57,370 nt of DNA from Bacteroidaceae bacterium (GCA_017555825.1 JAFZFQ010000009.1:1-57370); one strand, 5' to 3'. Counted from the stretch's first letter, positions 22,813 to 32,908 are shown. Notes: generated by a model from the letters alone, not told the origin. Numbers and translations: made by a program.

Positions 22813-23775
22813 TTAGTATTCGAGATAGATATTATCGACCAGCAAAGTTGTACCCTCGGCACCGACAAAAGCCGTACCACAACCCGACGATGCCATGACG
22901 AGCATGTGTGTCACCTCCTCATCGGGCGCACCCCAACCTATCTCCTGTACGGGCACAATCTTACCCTTGCTATTCATGCACGAGTAGCTACGCTTGCCAT
23001 TGAGCAAGTCCATATAGGGGCGGAAGTAGGGTTGCTTGGTTATATCACCATAGTTCACATCTATAGTATAGCCATTGACCCAGCCGTTGGTCGATTGTGT
23101 AAATCGCTCACGACCTGTGCCTACGCGATGGGCATACACATTGCCCTTCTCGTCCTCCCAGCGATGTTGCAAGAGAATATACACCTCGGCACTATCGGGG
23201 CCTTGTACTACCTTCTTAGGGCTGAGTCCGGTAGAGTAGATGCGATTGCCACTCTGCGACATCTTCAAGTTATAGTCAAAGACCAACTTCTTGGGACGCT
23301 TGGTAAAGGGTATACCCATAGTCATCTTGCTATAGGGATTGTTGGCCGAGCGTATAGGCTCGTAGAGCTCGCCCAGGTAGATTGTACCACTCACGAGCAC
23401 TTCAATATCTACCATACCCAGCACACGCACAACTTCGAGTTTCGAGTCGAGTCGGGCACACTTACCACCACCCTCGCGCTGTTCGGGAACAGCCGTACAA
23501 CTCACTTTTTTAATACCCACCACATTGGCATAGGCATTGGACGTAGCCCAAGGCGAGCCTCCCATATTGCGATACTCAATAGCACCATTGATTACCGTAT
23601 CGGGAGCAATAGCATAGAGTGTGCGAGGATTGCCACCCAATATAGGCGACTCGGTGATATTACGTGTCACCCATTGTTCAAAGTCGGCATAAGGGATGAG
23701 CTCACGATGCTGTCCGTTCGACACAAACGAGACAATAAGCATCAGTAATGAAATGAAAAATGTGTTTAGTTTCAT
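22813..23775 (-). CDS. PCMD-domain exported protein
   Basis: A 320-residue protein with a signal peptide (1-21, ending SFVSNG). It resembles the PCMD (putative carbohydrate metabolism domain) family of Bacteroidetes: FEQWVTRNITESPILGG near the start, then YRNMGGSPWATSNAYAN, YLGELYEPIRSANNPYS, and a C-terminal LLVDNIYLEY. The fold is a beta-sandwich, the ligand unknown. It is the first gene of a pair with the LD-carboxypeptidase. Confidence 0.75.
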   Translation of the reverse strand: MKLNTFFISLLMLIVSFVSNGQHRELIPYADFEQWVTRNITESPILGGNPRTLYAIAPDTVINGAIEYRNMGGSPWATSNAYANVVGIKKVSCTAVPEQREGGGKCARLDSKLEVVRVLGMVDIEVLVSGTIYLGELYEPIRSANNPYSKMTMGIPFTKRPKKLVFDYNLKMSQSGNRIYSTGLSPKKVVQGPDSAEVYILLQHRWEDEKGNVYAHRVGTGRERFTQSTNGWVNGYTIDVNYGDITKQPYFRPYMDLLNGKRSYSCMNSKGKIVPVQEIGWGAPDEEVTHMLVMASSGCGTAFVGAEGTTLLVDNIYLEY

Positions 23776-23920
23776 CTAAATATTGTTGCAAGTTGGTTCA
23801 AAAATAAGTGTGTGCGAATTTACACATTTTTTGCCAATATGTGCCATGCAACACTCTTTATTTACACGTTACCGAACAAAGTGCATAAAGATACCCGTTT
23901 TGCGCCCCGTCTCCGGCTAA

Positions 23921-23948
23921 CGCCCAAGATAGGACGCCCAAGATAGGA
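23921..23948. repeat. Tandem 14-bp duplication
   Basis: CGCCCAAGATAGGA occurs twice in a row in the spacer between the PCMD gene and dapA, about 30 bp upstream of the dapA promoter. Looks like a recent slip duplication. Confidence 0.85.
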
Positions 23949-23980
23949 CGCGGCTCAGAAGAAAAAATAAGCAAACTTAT

Positions 23981-24011
23981 TTTGTTCTCCTTTCGCCTTT
24001 CACTATCTTTG
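23981..24011 (+). promoter_or_regulatory. dapA promoter
   Basis: TTTG (23981-23984) and TATCTTTG (24004-24011) are 19 bp apart. The start point should be near 24018, which excludes the upstream in-frame ATG at 23982 and decides the dapA start at 24036. Confidence 0.88.
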
Positions 24012-24035
24012 CCAAGTAAACCAAAGCAAACACGT

Positions 24036-24929
24036 ATGTCTTTAATCAACCTCAGTGGTATGGGAGTAGCCCTCATTACTCCTTTCAAAGAAGATGAGAG
24101 CATCGATTTTGATGCCCTTGCGCGATTGTTGGAGTATCAAATACAAAATGGCACCGACTACCTTGTCGTGCTGGGTACTACCGGCGAGACACCTTCACTC
24201 ACTGAAGCCGAGAAAAGACAAATACAACGTTTCGTCGTCGAACGCACTCGCGGACGCATCCCCTTGGTGCTGGGTGTAGGTAGCAACAATACCCGCACTG
24301 TGGTCGATCACTTGCTCAACGAAGACTTAAGTGGTTTTGATGCTATCCTCTCGGTTGTACCCTACTATAATAAGCCGTCGCAAGAGGGTATATATCAACA
24401 CTATGCAACTATAGCCAAAGCTTCACCACTGCCCATTATACTCTACAACGTACCGGGTCGTACAGGTGTGAACATGACTGCCGAGACTACCTTGCGACTT
24501 GCTCGCGACTTCAACAACATCATTGCTATTAAAGAGGCGTCGGGCAATATCTCGCAAATGGACGACATTATCAAGAACAAGCCTCACGACTTCATGGTCA
24601 TTTCGGGCGATGATGGTGTTACTTTCCCCCTCATCACATTGGGTGCCGTGGGTGTTATTTCGGTTATTGGCAATGCGTTTCCCAAGGAGTTTAGTCGTAT
24701 GGTGCGCTTGGCCCTCAACGGCAACTACAACCAAGCTCTCACTATCCATCACCGATTTACTGAGCTTTTCAGCCTACTCTTTGTCGACGGCAACCCGGCC
24801 GGTGTCAAGTGCCTGCTCAACCTCATGGGCATGATAGAAAACAAATTGCGCTTGCCTCTTGTCCCTACTCGCATCACTACATACGAGAAGATACAAGATG
24901 TACTCGAAAAACTGCGCAATATTGTGTAG
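24036..24929 (+). CDS. dapA: 4-hydroxy-tetrahydrodipicolinate synthase
   Basis: A 297-residue aldolase of the DapA/NAL superfamily that condenses pyruvate with aspartate semialdehyde in lysine and diaminopimelate synthesis. Visible motifs are MGVALITPFKEDESID, VVLGTTGETPSL (binding-site threonines), YYNKPSQEGIYQHY and the Schiff-base lysine in IIAIKEASGNISQ. The start is set by the promoter at 23981-24011. It is monocistronic, followed by a spacer without an obvious terminator. Confidence 0.95.
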   Translation: MSLINLSGMGVALITPFKEDESIDFDALARLLEYQIQNGTDYLVVLGTTGETPSLTEAEKRQIQRFVVERTRGRIPLVLGVGSNNTRTVVDHLLNEDLSGFDAILSVVPYYNKPSQEGIYQHYATIAKASPLPIILYNVPGRTGVNMTAETTLRLARDFNNIIAIKEASGNISQMDDIIKNKPHDFMVISGDDGVTFPLITLGAVGVISVIGNAFPKEFSRMVRLALNGNYNQALTIHHRFTELFSLLFVDGNPAGVKCLLNLMGMIENKLRLPLVPTRITTYEKIQDVLEKLRNIV

Positions 24930-25110
24930 TCGATAGAGGGCAAAACCCCACTTGATAGAACAAGACTCACACACGGCGCAATAAAGCACTGATATACTGC
25001 ACACTATAACTATCAAGAAATCACTTTTGATAGATTATAAAAGGTGCAAAATAGCCCCATTTTCGTAGCTCTATACTACATTTGCCACAAACCACAATCT
25101 CAAAAAACAA

Positions 25111-25680
25111 ATGACTATGGATGCTAAAAGAATTATTGATTGGTTGCTATCGAGCAACATTATTCGTATTCGTTTCTTCAACTTCAAACTGTGGGGCAAC
25201 TTGCGCCGGGGCATATATTGGGAATTTACAGCCGAGGATATAGCCACTTTCATGCAAGAGATTTTGAAAATCTCTACACCCACCGTTCCTCTCAACGACA
25301 CAGCCACCCCTCAACCTGCAAGAGAGCTGTTCAAGACAGGAAGTAATTATGCTATTCTCGCACGCCTTTGCGAGCAATACTATGTATACGAGGGTAGCGA
25401 CAAGTTGCAGAAAAAAATCATTGCCGAGGTAAAAGATATAATAGAGGAGCTACGCAATGACAGCGAGGCGCAAGCCGAGTTTGAAAGAGTACTCGATTTA
25501 CAACAAAACAACGTCATGCAGTGCTTCAGAGCCGAGCACCCCACGCTCAAAGAGAAAGACTATCGCCTATACTCCTACCTCGCAGCCGGACTTTCGGCCA
25601 CAACCATTGCAGTACTGCTGGGCAAGGATAAGTCGGTGGTATACAACCGCATATCGCGCCTCAAGAAAGTTATTAAGTAA
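25111..25680 (+). CDS. Orphan protein with C-terminal LuxR-like helix-turn-helix
   Basis: A 189-residue protein. The C-terminal 50 residues (HPTLKEKDYRLYSYLAAGLS, then TTIAVLLGKDKSVVYNRISR) are a LuxR/GerE-like helix-turn-helix of the kind that ends large Bacteroidetes TPR sensor-regulators. Here the sensor part is replaced by a short helical N-terminus with no membrane segment. TACATTTG at 25077-25084 is a possible -7 box; I see no clear upstream box. It stands alone between dapA and the end of the B12 operon. Confidence 0.6.
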   Translation: MTMDAKRIIDWLLSSNIIRIRFFNFKLWGNLRRGIYWEFTAEDIATFMQEILKISTPTVPLNDTATPQPARELFKTGSNYAILARLCEQYYVYEGSDKLQKKIIAEVKDIIEELRNDSEAQAEFERVLDLQQNNVMQCFRAEHPTLKEKDYRLYSYLAAGLSATTIAVLLGKDKSVVYNRISRLKKVIK

Positions 25681-25707
25681 GAAAGAAATCGTGCCGTGCC
25701 AATGGTA

Positions 25708-26913
25708 TCAATACGCCTCAACGTGTAGGTCTTCGGCACGGCATATCTCGGTCGACACCTCTCCAATCCGACCACATTGCTGATTGACCCCGGTATATAC
25801 CCGCACAAAGTCGACACACGGTAGATGTACGCGACTGCCATTACCATCTACGGCCCAATCGATATCAAAACCATTCTGCGCAACAGAGGCTGTATTGGGA
25901 TGATTGTCGGCATAACCCCAGCTATAGGAAGAGAGTATATAATAAGAGCCATCGCCTTGCGCATCTACGCCGTTATTGGGTAGGCGCGTGCCCTTAAAGG
26001 TGAGAACATCGTCCGACAACCACTGCGGAAAATACTCTTGCGTGTGAAAAGCATTGCGCTCGATATAGCCCGCATTACCACTATTATCGCTCCAAGCTAT
26101 GTAGGTTGTATCGGTCACACCACTATTGGGGCGAGGTGTAGCCTCATGACCTACAGGAGTGCGATGGTATGCTATCTCATAATTGTACACTGTGGCACTA
26201 TTGCCATGCTCACTGCCGGCTAGTTCATACCACTCGTCGTCGGGCACACCGTTGCCATTGGCATCTATCGACACCATAACAATACCCGGCTCGGCACCAC
26301 CTCCCGAGGTCATACTACTTGCATCGGATGAAGCGTATAGCGCATTGCCCAAAATTCTGAAATCGAGCGAATCTTGCATATTGACTATCGAGTGATCGAA
26401 ACCGAAAGTTACATATCCGCCAAATCCGCCCAGCGACACTAATACATCATTCGTGCCGGCAATACACTCTTCAACCTTGGCACGCATACTCTCGGGGGTA
26501 TCACCCTCTTCATAGCGAGGCATGTCGCCTACAAATTGTCCCGGCGCGGGGCAGTAATCATACACCCGTGTTATGTATGGGCTATAGGCCAATTCCTCCT
26601 CCCACACGGTTATAACCATTTCGTGCGTAAAGGGATTGGTATCATCTACAATATGCAACTTGAGGCTATAGACGCCGGGATGCGCACTTACAAACAGATA
26701 GTCGCGCGAGGTAGATACAACCGAGTCATTGCCTTGGCTATCGGGCATGCTCCACTCATAGTGTTGGCCTGTATACTCAGGATGCAGGCGCAATACTCGC
26801 ATGCGTTCTATGGCATACGAATTTTTAAGTCCCGATGTAACCATCGGTATTTCGGGCTCACAGGCCGTAAGGCTCATTATAACTATTGCCAATGCAAAGA
26901 GAGACTGTTTCAT
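25708..26913 (-). CDS. Surface lipoprotein of the B12 locus
   Basis: A 401-residue protein from the ATG at 26913, which overlaps the BtuG-like stop as ATGA. It has a lipoprotein signal (VIMSLTACEPE). The N-terminal part is PKD-like (LRLHPEYTGQHYEWSMPDS). The larger C-terminal part has VSIDANGNGVPDDEWYELAG and, near the end, FDIDWAVDGNGSRVHLPCVD. Proteins like this recur next to btuB/btuG in Bacteroidales, so a part in capturing corrinoids at the cell surface is likely by association only. Third gene of the riboswitch operon. Confidence 0.72.
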   Translation of the reverse strand: MKQSLFALAIVIMSLTACEPEIPMVTSGLKNSYAIERMRVLRLHPEYTGQHYEWSMPDSQGNDSVVSTSRDYLFVSAHPGVYSLKLHIVDDTNPFTHEMVITVWEEELAYSPYITRVYDYCPAPGQFVGDMPRYEEGDTPESMRAKVEECIAGTNDVLVSLGGFGGYVTFGFDHSIVNMQDSLDFRILGNALYASSDASSMTSGGGAEPGIVMVSIDANGNGVPDDEWYELAGSEHGNSATVYNYEIAYHRTPVGHEATPRPNSGVTDTTYIAWSDNSGNAGYIERNAFHTQEYFPQWLSDDVLTFKGTRLPNNGVDAQGDGSYYILSSYSWGYADNHPNTASVAQNGFDIDWAVDGNGSRVHLPCVDFVRVYTGVNQQCGRIGEVSTEICRAEDLHVEAY

Positions 26914-28070
26914 GGTTCTTCCTTTCTTAAAAATACCATGTGTGCCGGTATATCGCCGGTGCGCATGCTCCATTGTTTCCTACCCTCACGGTCGTAGCAG
27001 TGCAGCGTACCACTCGACACATAATTCTTGGCATCGGTTACATATATGTCGCCGTTGGAAGGGTTCACAGCTATGCCATAGGGCTTATCTATCTTCTCGT
27101 CCGATCCATCGGTAATAAATCGGTCGGTGAGCAACTGCTTGGTACGCACATCTATAATACCGTAGGTGATAACATTTCGTTCGAGATAGTCGCTCCATGC
27201 CAAGCTATAGAAATAGAGCAAATCGCCACTGATACACATATCGGAACAAGGTATATCGAGGGTATCGGTCACTACCATATCGCGTGACGCGGGATCCTTG
27301 CGATCAAGTACAAAAAGTCGTGAAGGAATAGTAGCTTCATCGCCACGAGACGACACCCACAAGCGCCCATAGGCATCCTTGCGCACACGGTGCAAGTTGG
27401 GTGCAACGGTTATTTTCTGCACCTGCTTCATACTCTCTACATCTACTACCGAGAGGGTATTATCATAGTTGGGCTTGCGATAACCACCCGAATTGGCTAT
27501 ATAAATACGATCATCTACAAAAGCCAACTCTTCAGGTTGGTAGCCCACGGTGCACTTTCCGGTGATAGCCAACGAGGTCGTATCTACACGATACACTGCA
27601 CCGGGTTGAGCATTGGGGTCGATTGACACGGGCCCTACATACGAGGTTACATAAGCGTCGCCATTGTGAAAATTGATATATCGACAATTGGCAATATCTA
27701 TCTGCCCTATACGCACCAACGTGCGCACATCCATCACCTCTACTTTGTGCGAACTGTTGAGCACCACATACAACTTTCCACCATATATCTGCATGTCATT
27801 GCCCACATCGCCCAGCTCCTTGATAACATGGGGGTTGCGCTCGGCATACAGGTTACGCATATAGAATCCGTTTTCAAAGTCTACATAGTCGATAGTTGCC
27901 TTGTTACTGCCCATATTACCCTCGTTTAGCAAATACATGCCCACAGGATCGCTGTGCGGAGTAGCACCTATAGGCAATTGGTCGTATTGTGCAGGGGGTA
28001 ATATCTCGTCAGAGCGACAAGACACACACAGCAACATCAACAGAGCGAGTATATACTGAAATGTTTTCAT
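26910..28070 (-). CDS. btuG: BtuG-like beta-propeller lipoprotein
   Basis: A 386-residue lipoprotein (LLMLLCVSCRS). It has repeating blades of the YncE/DUF5074 type: GKLYVVLNSSHKVEVMDVRT, then NGDAYVTSYVGPVSID, DRIYIANSGGYRKPN and NPSNGDIYVTDAKNYV. BtuG proteins of Bacteroides are surface beta-propellers that bind vitamin B12 very tightly and pass it to BtuB. The gene lies 13 bp after the TonB receptor gene and under the cobalamin riboswitch, which supports this specific role. Confidence 0.85.
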   Translation of the reverse strand: MKTFQYILALLMLLCVSCRSDEILPPAQYDQLPIGATPHSDPVGMYLLNEGNMGSNKATIDYVDFENGFYMRNLYAERNPHVIKELGDVGNDMQIYGGKLYVVLNSSHKVEVMDVRTLVRIGQIDIANCRYINFHNGDAYVTSYVGPVSIDPNAQPGAVYRVDTTSLAITGKCTVGYQPEELAFVDDRIYIANSGGYRKPNYDNTLSVVDVESMKQVQKITVAPNLHRVRKDAYGRLWVSSRGDEATIPSRLFVLDRKDPASRDMVVTDTLDIPCSDMCISGDLLYFYSLAWSDYLERNVITYGIIDVRTKQLLTDRFITDGSDEKIDKPYGIAVNPSNGDIYVTDAKNYVSSGTLHCYDREGRKQWSMRTGDIPAHMVFLRKEEP

Positions 28071-28083
28071 CTTCTATCGTTTT

Positions 28084-30096
28084 CTATATCTCTACAGTGA
28101 TGCCCACACGGTAGTTGCGCTTGGGCATGGGGTAGTTGAGTATCACTTCATAGTCTTGGTCAAAGATATTATTCACCTCCAATGTAGCCTTGAGCACCAC
28201 GTCTTTAAGGCGGAAAATTTTCACTAACGACACATCATTGGTATACCACGGTTGCGTGTAGTTATAGATTATATTCTCTTGCTGATTATAGCGCTCGCCT
28301 ACATAGATAAAACTATAATTGAGCATCCACTCCTGCCAGCTCAACATCACGATAGCCGAGCCACTGTGCCACGGAATATAGGGTATCTGGTGGCCATAGT
28401 AGTTGTCGTTGGGGTCGGTAATATCTATTGCTTCTTGATAAGTATACTGCAACTTGGTAGTAAGCTCTATCCGGTATGGAAAGCGAAATACAGCCATAGC
28501 TTGTGCATCGATACCGCGTATATCTACCATACCAAGGTTGAGCATTGTCCACCTAAACTGCTGACCCTTGGGATAGGCTATTATCTTATCTTTTACTTTG
28601 TTATAATAGACATCGGCGCCAATGCGAAAGAATGAAAAAACATTGTCGTTGCGGTCGAGATCATACAACACACCCACATTGTGCTGCGTAGCCAACTCGG
28701 GCTTTAGATAGGCATTGCCCATGTCGGTATAGTAAAGGTCGTTGAAGGTGGGCATGCGATAGCTCTGCTTGTAGAATGCTCGCAACACCAAGTCGGCGCG
28801 TTCAAAGGGCTTGTATGAGAGAAATACCGCCGGAGTAACCTTAAACTTGTCGGGCACCTCGGCCTGCCCTCTATCCTCCTCATCTACTATCGTGGCAAGC
28901 GCCGATGCTTGTACCTTGAAACAATCGCCCAGCGCATAGGCCGATGCCAACGACACCCAATGCGTATTACGTTGCACATCACGATACTCCGATAGCTGAT
29001 TCCACTGATAATCGTAGGCCAACGACACATCCCAATTGCGCACTATTGTATACTTATTGGCCCACGAAGCATATATCTCGCGTTGCTTGTATACGTTGTC
29101 AACGTGTATCAGCTTGTCATCGTTATTGACATAGTGGGTGTAATCAAAAGCATACTTGGCGTGCACCTTGGTACTGAGTTTGGGCGTAATATCATACTCG
29201 AACATGGCTTGTACAAACGAATTTCTATCCCACAATCGCTCGCCCCTATACCACACATTATTGACTATAGCTCCCGGTATACCTCTCTCTGAAGTATAAT
29301 GATACATATAGGCTTTCCACTTACCACGGGGCATATAACCCTGCACGCCACCTTCGACGCGCACTGCATCTACATCGCCATTCTCACGCACAGCCGTTGT
29401 GTCATAAGCCATATCGCCCGCCGGTGTTACACGACGATAGCGAAACTCATACTTACCACTTGAGTTGATCCACTCGGCATTGACGGTAGCATATATATCT
29501 TCGGTAATCTTGTATTCGCACAATATAGAGGGATTGAGAAAATCGAACGAACCCACCTTCACACCGGCCTTCAGATTGGCCCTTTCGCCCTCCTTGAAGC
29601 GTGGACGACGGGTAGTAAGGTATATAGAACCGGCCGAACCAAACTCGCGGGCTGTCTGGAAGACGTCACTACGCTGGCCATTATAGAGCGAAATCTCCTC
29701 GATGTTTTCGAGCGAGAACTTACCCAAGTCTACCTGACCATTCTGCGCATTACCAAGCTGTATGCCATTGTAGTACACACCCGTCTGCTCACTGCCCATA
29801 CCACGTATATTGACAGTCTTGATACCACCCACACCACCATAATCTTTGAGTTGCACACCCGAGAAGTAGCGCAAGGCATCGGCCACCGATAGGCTATTGA
29901 GACCCTCCAACTCCTTGCCGGCAAGTTTTTGCGAGGGTATCACTTCGGTAAAGCGATTGGCTGTAACAATCACCTCGTTGAGAGTATGTGTCATAATAGA
30001 GTCGAGGTAGGCTTCACTCTGTGCCAGCGATACATCGGGCATGGCACACAGCGCTACAAGCAATATAAGCAACCTCGTTATACAGGTCTTTTTCAT
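28084..30096 (-). CDS. btuB: TonB-dependent vitamin B12 receptor, BtuB-like
   Basis: A 670-residue outer-membrane receptor. It has a signal peptide (1-25), a TonB-box-like segment TLNEVIVTANRF, and a plug domain (LSVADALRYFSGVQLKDYGG, then TVNIRGMGSEQTGVYYNG). A 22-strand barrel follows, ending in a terminal strand YRVGITVEI. No N-terminal carboxypeptidase-like domain is present. The cobalamin riboswitch upstream shows that the substrate is a corrinoid. First gene of the btuB-btuG-lipoprotein operon. Confidence 0.9.
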   Translation of the reverse strand: MKKTCITRLLILLVALCAMPDVSLAQSEAYLDSIMTHTLNEVIVTANRFTEVIPSQKLAGKELEGLNSLSVADALRYFSGVQLKDYGGVGGIKTVNIRGMGSEQTGVYYNGIQLGNAQNGQVDLGKFSLENIEEISLYNGQRSDVFQTAREFGSAGSIYLTTRRPRFKEGERANLKAGVKVGSFDFLNPSILCEYKITEDIYATVNAEWINSSGKYEFRYRRVTPAGDMAYDTTAVRENGDVDAVRVEGGVQGYMPRGKWKAYMYHYTSERGIPGAIVNNVWYRGERLWDRNSFVQAMFEYDITPKLSTKVHAKYAFDYTHYVNNDDKLIHVDNVYKQREIYASWANKYTIVRNWDVSLAYDYQWNQLSEYRDVQRNTHWVSLASAYALGDCFKVQASALATIVDEEDRGQAEVPDKFKVTPAVFLSYKPFERADLVLRAFYKQSYRMPTFNDLYYTDMGNAYLKPELATQHNVGVLYDLDRNDNVFSFFRIGADVYYNKVKDKIIAYPKGQQFRWTMLNLGMVDIRGIDAQAMAVFRFPYRIELTTKLQYTYQEAIDITDPNDNYYGHQIPYIPWHSGSAIVMLSWQEWMLNYSFIYVGERYNQQENIIYNYTQPWYTNDVSLVKIFRLKDVVLKATLEVNNIFDQDYEVILNYPMPKRNYRVGITVEI

Positions 30097-30221
30097 CTTA
30101 GACTATTTACTTTATAAATTATAGCCAAGGTGACGCATAATAAGATGAGAGAAAATAGGTGAGCCCAATACTCAGATTCTTATCAATACGCAGTTTCCTC
30201 GAATGCTATTGAAAAATCACA

Positions 30222-30390
30222 TATTGGCAGGTCTTCTGACTTACTCCAAGCACAAGTGCCTTCCCAACCACACAGGGGTCAGTGGCAACGATACTTATGC
30301 TATTGCACAGAGCTTACAGCAGCGGGACTGTTTGGGACTCTCACCCAATTCCCTTTTAATCGTGTTACCATGAATGGCTTACAATGAACC
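30222..30390 (-). ncRNA. Cobalamin riboswitch
   Basis: Read leftward, the RNA contains GGGAATTGGGTGAGAGTCCC, then AACAGTCCCGCTGCTGTAA, the B12 box GCCACTG, and GGGAAGGC before AAGTCAGAAGACCTGCC. These are the conserved pieces of the cobalamin riboswitch in the right order. It lies about 125 bp upstream of btuB. Binding of adenosylcobalamin or a related corrinoid should shut off the operon. The ends are approximate. Confidence 0.95.
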
Positions 30391-30399
30391 AATACGCGA

Positions 30400-30407
30400 C
30401 AAAGATA
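30400..30407 (-). promoter_or_regulatory. -7 box upstream of the riboswitch
   Basis: TATCTTTG on the minus strand lies 10 bp before the riboswitch. No TTTG is at the standard 19-21 bp distance. Confidence 0.55.
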
Positions 30408-30535
30408 TATATTTTTTGGATATGGCCACCTATCAAAACAACATTAATTAAAGTAACGCTTCGTTGCGATTAAATAAATAAAATTATTGTACCTTTACAC
30501 ACTCATTCTTACAAACACTATTACACCATTCTCCT

Positions 30536-32899
30536 ATGAAAAGAGGCTTAAAAATTACTATTATTATCGTATCGGTAATCGTTGTTTTATTGTTGCTTGT
30601 GTCGCTATTGGTATCGCCCATAGCCAAGTGGTATATAGAAAAAAACTGTAGAGACCTTGTAGGTCGTAAGATTACAATAGAAAATCTCGACATGAAGCTC
30701 CTACTCGGACGCGCCAAGGTAGACAACTTTGTACTTTATGAACCCAACGAAACCGACACCTTTGCCTCTATAGGTCACTTCGATGCCGACGTGAGCGTGT
30801 GGGGTATCTTGCGTAAGAATATAGTAGTAGACTATATCAAGATCGATGCACCTCAAGCAACGATACTGCGCGAAGGCGACAGCCTCAACTTCGACGATAT
30901 TCTTGCCTTCTTTGCCAACAAATCGGTAGAGGCCGACTCGGTGAGCGTAGAGACCGCCACTGTCGATAGCACAGCCGTACAATCATCGCAAGAGAGCGGT
31001 TGGGGTATCATCATACGCAATATTGTACTCAACGATGGCAAGGTGCGATATGCCGATGATGTGCTCGATATAGATTGGATCATGCACCACATCAAACTCG
31101 ACATCCCCGAAATCGACCTCTCGGGCAAAGGCGCACACCTGCAATTATACTTCGACTTTGCACGCGGTGGCAGCCTCGACCTTAAAGCCATGTATGAACA
31201 GTCGAGCATGGACTATGACCTTACTTGCCAAATTTCGGACTACCCGTTGGGCGTACTCATGCCCTTTATGAAAAACGCTGTAAACATAGGCGATGTAGAT
31301 GGCACATTGGGTGTGACACTTCATGCACAAGGCAATATCGAGAACCTCATGGCATCGGATGTAGATGGTGTAGTACAAATAGACAGTGTGCATGTCAACG
31401 ATATTGAGGGCAAGCAATTGGTACAACTCAATCATTTCAAGACCGATATAGAACGTATCAATATTGCCAACGACTACATAGTCAAGTTGCGCAATTTTGC
31501 CATCGATGGTGTGTCGGCTCGATATGAGATATATGCCAACGGAAGCAACAACTTTGCCTCGCTCTTTGCTACAAACGATACCGAGCAATCGACCCAAACA
31601 CAAGAGAGCGAAGAGGCAACCCATACACCCGACAGTATAGCCAAAGAGTCACCCAAAATGGACATTACTGTCGAAAATATTGTAATGAGCAACAGCAACT
31701 TTACATACATAGATAATACACTACCCGAGCCCTTTGCATTGCGATTGAGCAAAATCCGATTCAAAACGCCCATGTTCTCTACCCAAGGAGTCAACGATAT
31801 AGAATTGTTTGCCGTATTGCAAGAGACAGGAGCCTTGCGCGCCAAGTGGAACGGCAATATAGCTACTCAAAATCATGATCTCTCATTGACCCTCAACAAC
31901 TTCAACCTCAAAGACATTTCGCCCTACTCGTTGTCGTTCTTTGGTTATCCCATCACCGATGGCAAGTTGTCGTTCAGAGGACAAAACATTATCAACAACA
32001 GCCAACTCAAAGGCACAAATAAACTCTCTCTCTATAACCCCACAGTGGGCAACAAGCGCACCGACATAGATGCGCAATATGGCATTGTGCCCTTGAAACT
32101 TGCCATGGTAGTCCTCACCGACCGCGAGGGAAAAGCCGATATCGACCTTCCCATATCGGGCGACATCAATTCGCCTCAATTCTCATACGGCAAGATTATT
32201 GTGCAAGCACTTGTCAACATCCTTGTCAAGATAGCAACTGCACCTATCGATTTGCTGGCCAATGCATTGGGTATCAATAGCGACGATATAAAAGAGATCG
32301 AATTTAGTGCATGGCAATATCAATTCACCCCCGAGCAGTATGACAAGATTGAAAAACTATCGAAGATTATCACCGAAGAACCCGACTTGTACATACGCTT
32401 GCAACACGAAGTGAACTTCGAGAGTGGCATAAAAGCCATCATCGAGAACGACATTAAGCGCGATTTCTACATCTCACGCAACCCCGAGCGTGCCGAGACA
32501 ATGAATATGGTAGACATCGACACCTATCAAAAATTGTCATTGAAAGATCCTCAAATTGTAGCTTTTGCCGACTCGTTGCTCACCCTACGCAATCTTCCTA
32601 CCGATGGCAACCTCAACAACAAGTTACAACTGCTATACGGTAGCAATGCCGAGAACAAACTCGCGCGCTATATCGAGATGCGCAATCGTAGCATGATGAT
32701 GCAATGGTGCTCGGCCCTGAATATGCCCGAGAACACAATACAAATTGTTACCCCCGCAATGGAGGAAATAAAAGAACATAAAGGTAAGACCCGCTACAAA
32801 GTAGAAATCGCCGCCCAAGGCGATGCCGTAGCTACCGAAGAGACAACATCGACCGATGAGGGTGCATCGGTCGATGGCAATAGCTCTACTGCCGAATAG
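30536..32899 (+). CDS. AsmA-like (DUF748) envelope protein
   Basis: A 787-residue protein. An N-terminal transmembrane helix (about 7-27) is followed by a long beta-rich region with the AsmA/DUF748 look: LVGRKITIENLDMKLLLGRA, then FDADVSVWGILRKNIVVDYI. Around residues 535-560 it has ISGDINSPQFSYGKI, a DUF748 trait. The tail is acidic and rich in Thr and Ser. AsmA-like proteins bridge the periplasm and move lipids to the outer membrane. It is divergent from the B12 operon; no clear operon partner. Confidence 0.8.
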   Translation: MKRGLKITIIIVSVIVVLLLLVSLLVSPIAKWYIEKNCRDLVGRKITIENLDMKLLLGRAKVDNFVLYEPNETDTFASIGHFDADVSVWGILRKNIVVDYIKIDAPQATILREGDSLNFDDILAFFANKSVEADSVSVETATVDSTAVQSSQESGWGIIIRNIVLNDGKVRYADDVLDIDWIMHHIKLDIPEIDLSGKGAHLQLYFDFARGGSLDLKAMYEQSSMDYDLTCQISDYPLGVLMPFMKNAVNIGDVDGTLGVTLHAQGNIENLMASDVDGVVQIDSVHVNDIEGKQLVQLNHFKTDIERINIANDYIVKLRNFAIDGVSARYEIYANGSNNFASLFATNDTEQSTQTQESEEATHTPDSIAKESPKMDITVENIVMSNSNFTYIDNTLPEPFALRLSKIRFKTPMFSTQGVNDIELFAVLQETGALRAKWNGNIATQNHDLSLTLNNFNLKDISPYSLSFFGYPITDGKLSFRGQNIINNSQLKGTNKLSLYNPTVGNKRTDIDAQYGIVPLKLAMVVLTDREGKADIDLPISGDINSPQFSYGKIIVQALVNILVKIATAPIDLLANALGINSDDIKEIEFSAWQYQFTPEQYDKIEKLSKIITEEPDLYIRLQHEVNFESGIKAIIENDIKRDFYISRNPERAETMNMVDIDTYQKLSLKDPQIVAFADSLLTLRNLPTDGNLNNKLQLLYGSNAENKLARYIEMRNRSMMMQWCSALNMPENTIQIVTPAMEEIKEHKGKTRYKVEIAAQGDAVATEETTSTDEGASVDGNSSTAE

Positions 32900-32908
32900 A
32901 GTGTCTTA

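Noticed and set aside
22807..23748. A 313-codon plus-strand frame
   Set aside because: It is the shadow of the PCMD gene on the other strand and lacks a start context or domain.
24930..25110. Possible small gene or terminator between dapA and the HTH protein
   Set aside because: No frame with a start and coherent composition and no convincing stem with T-run were found.
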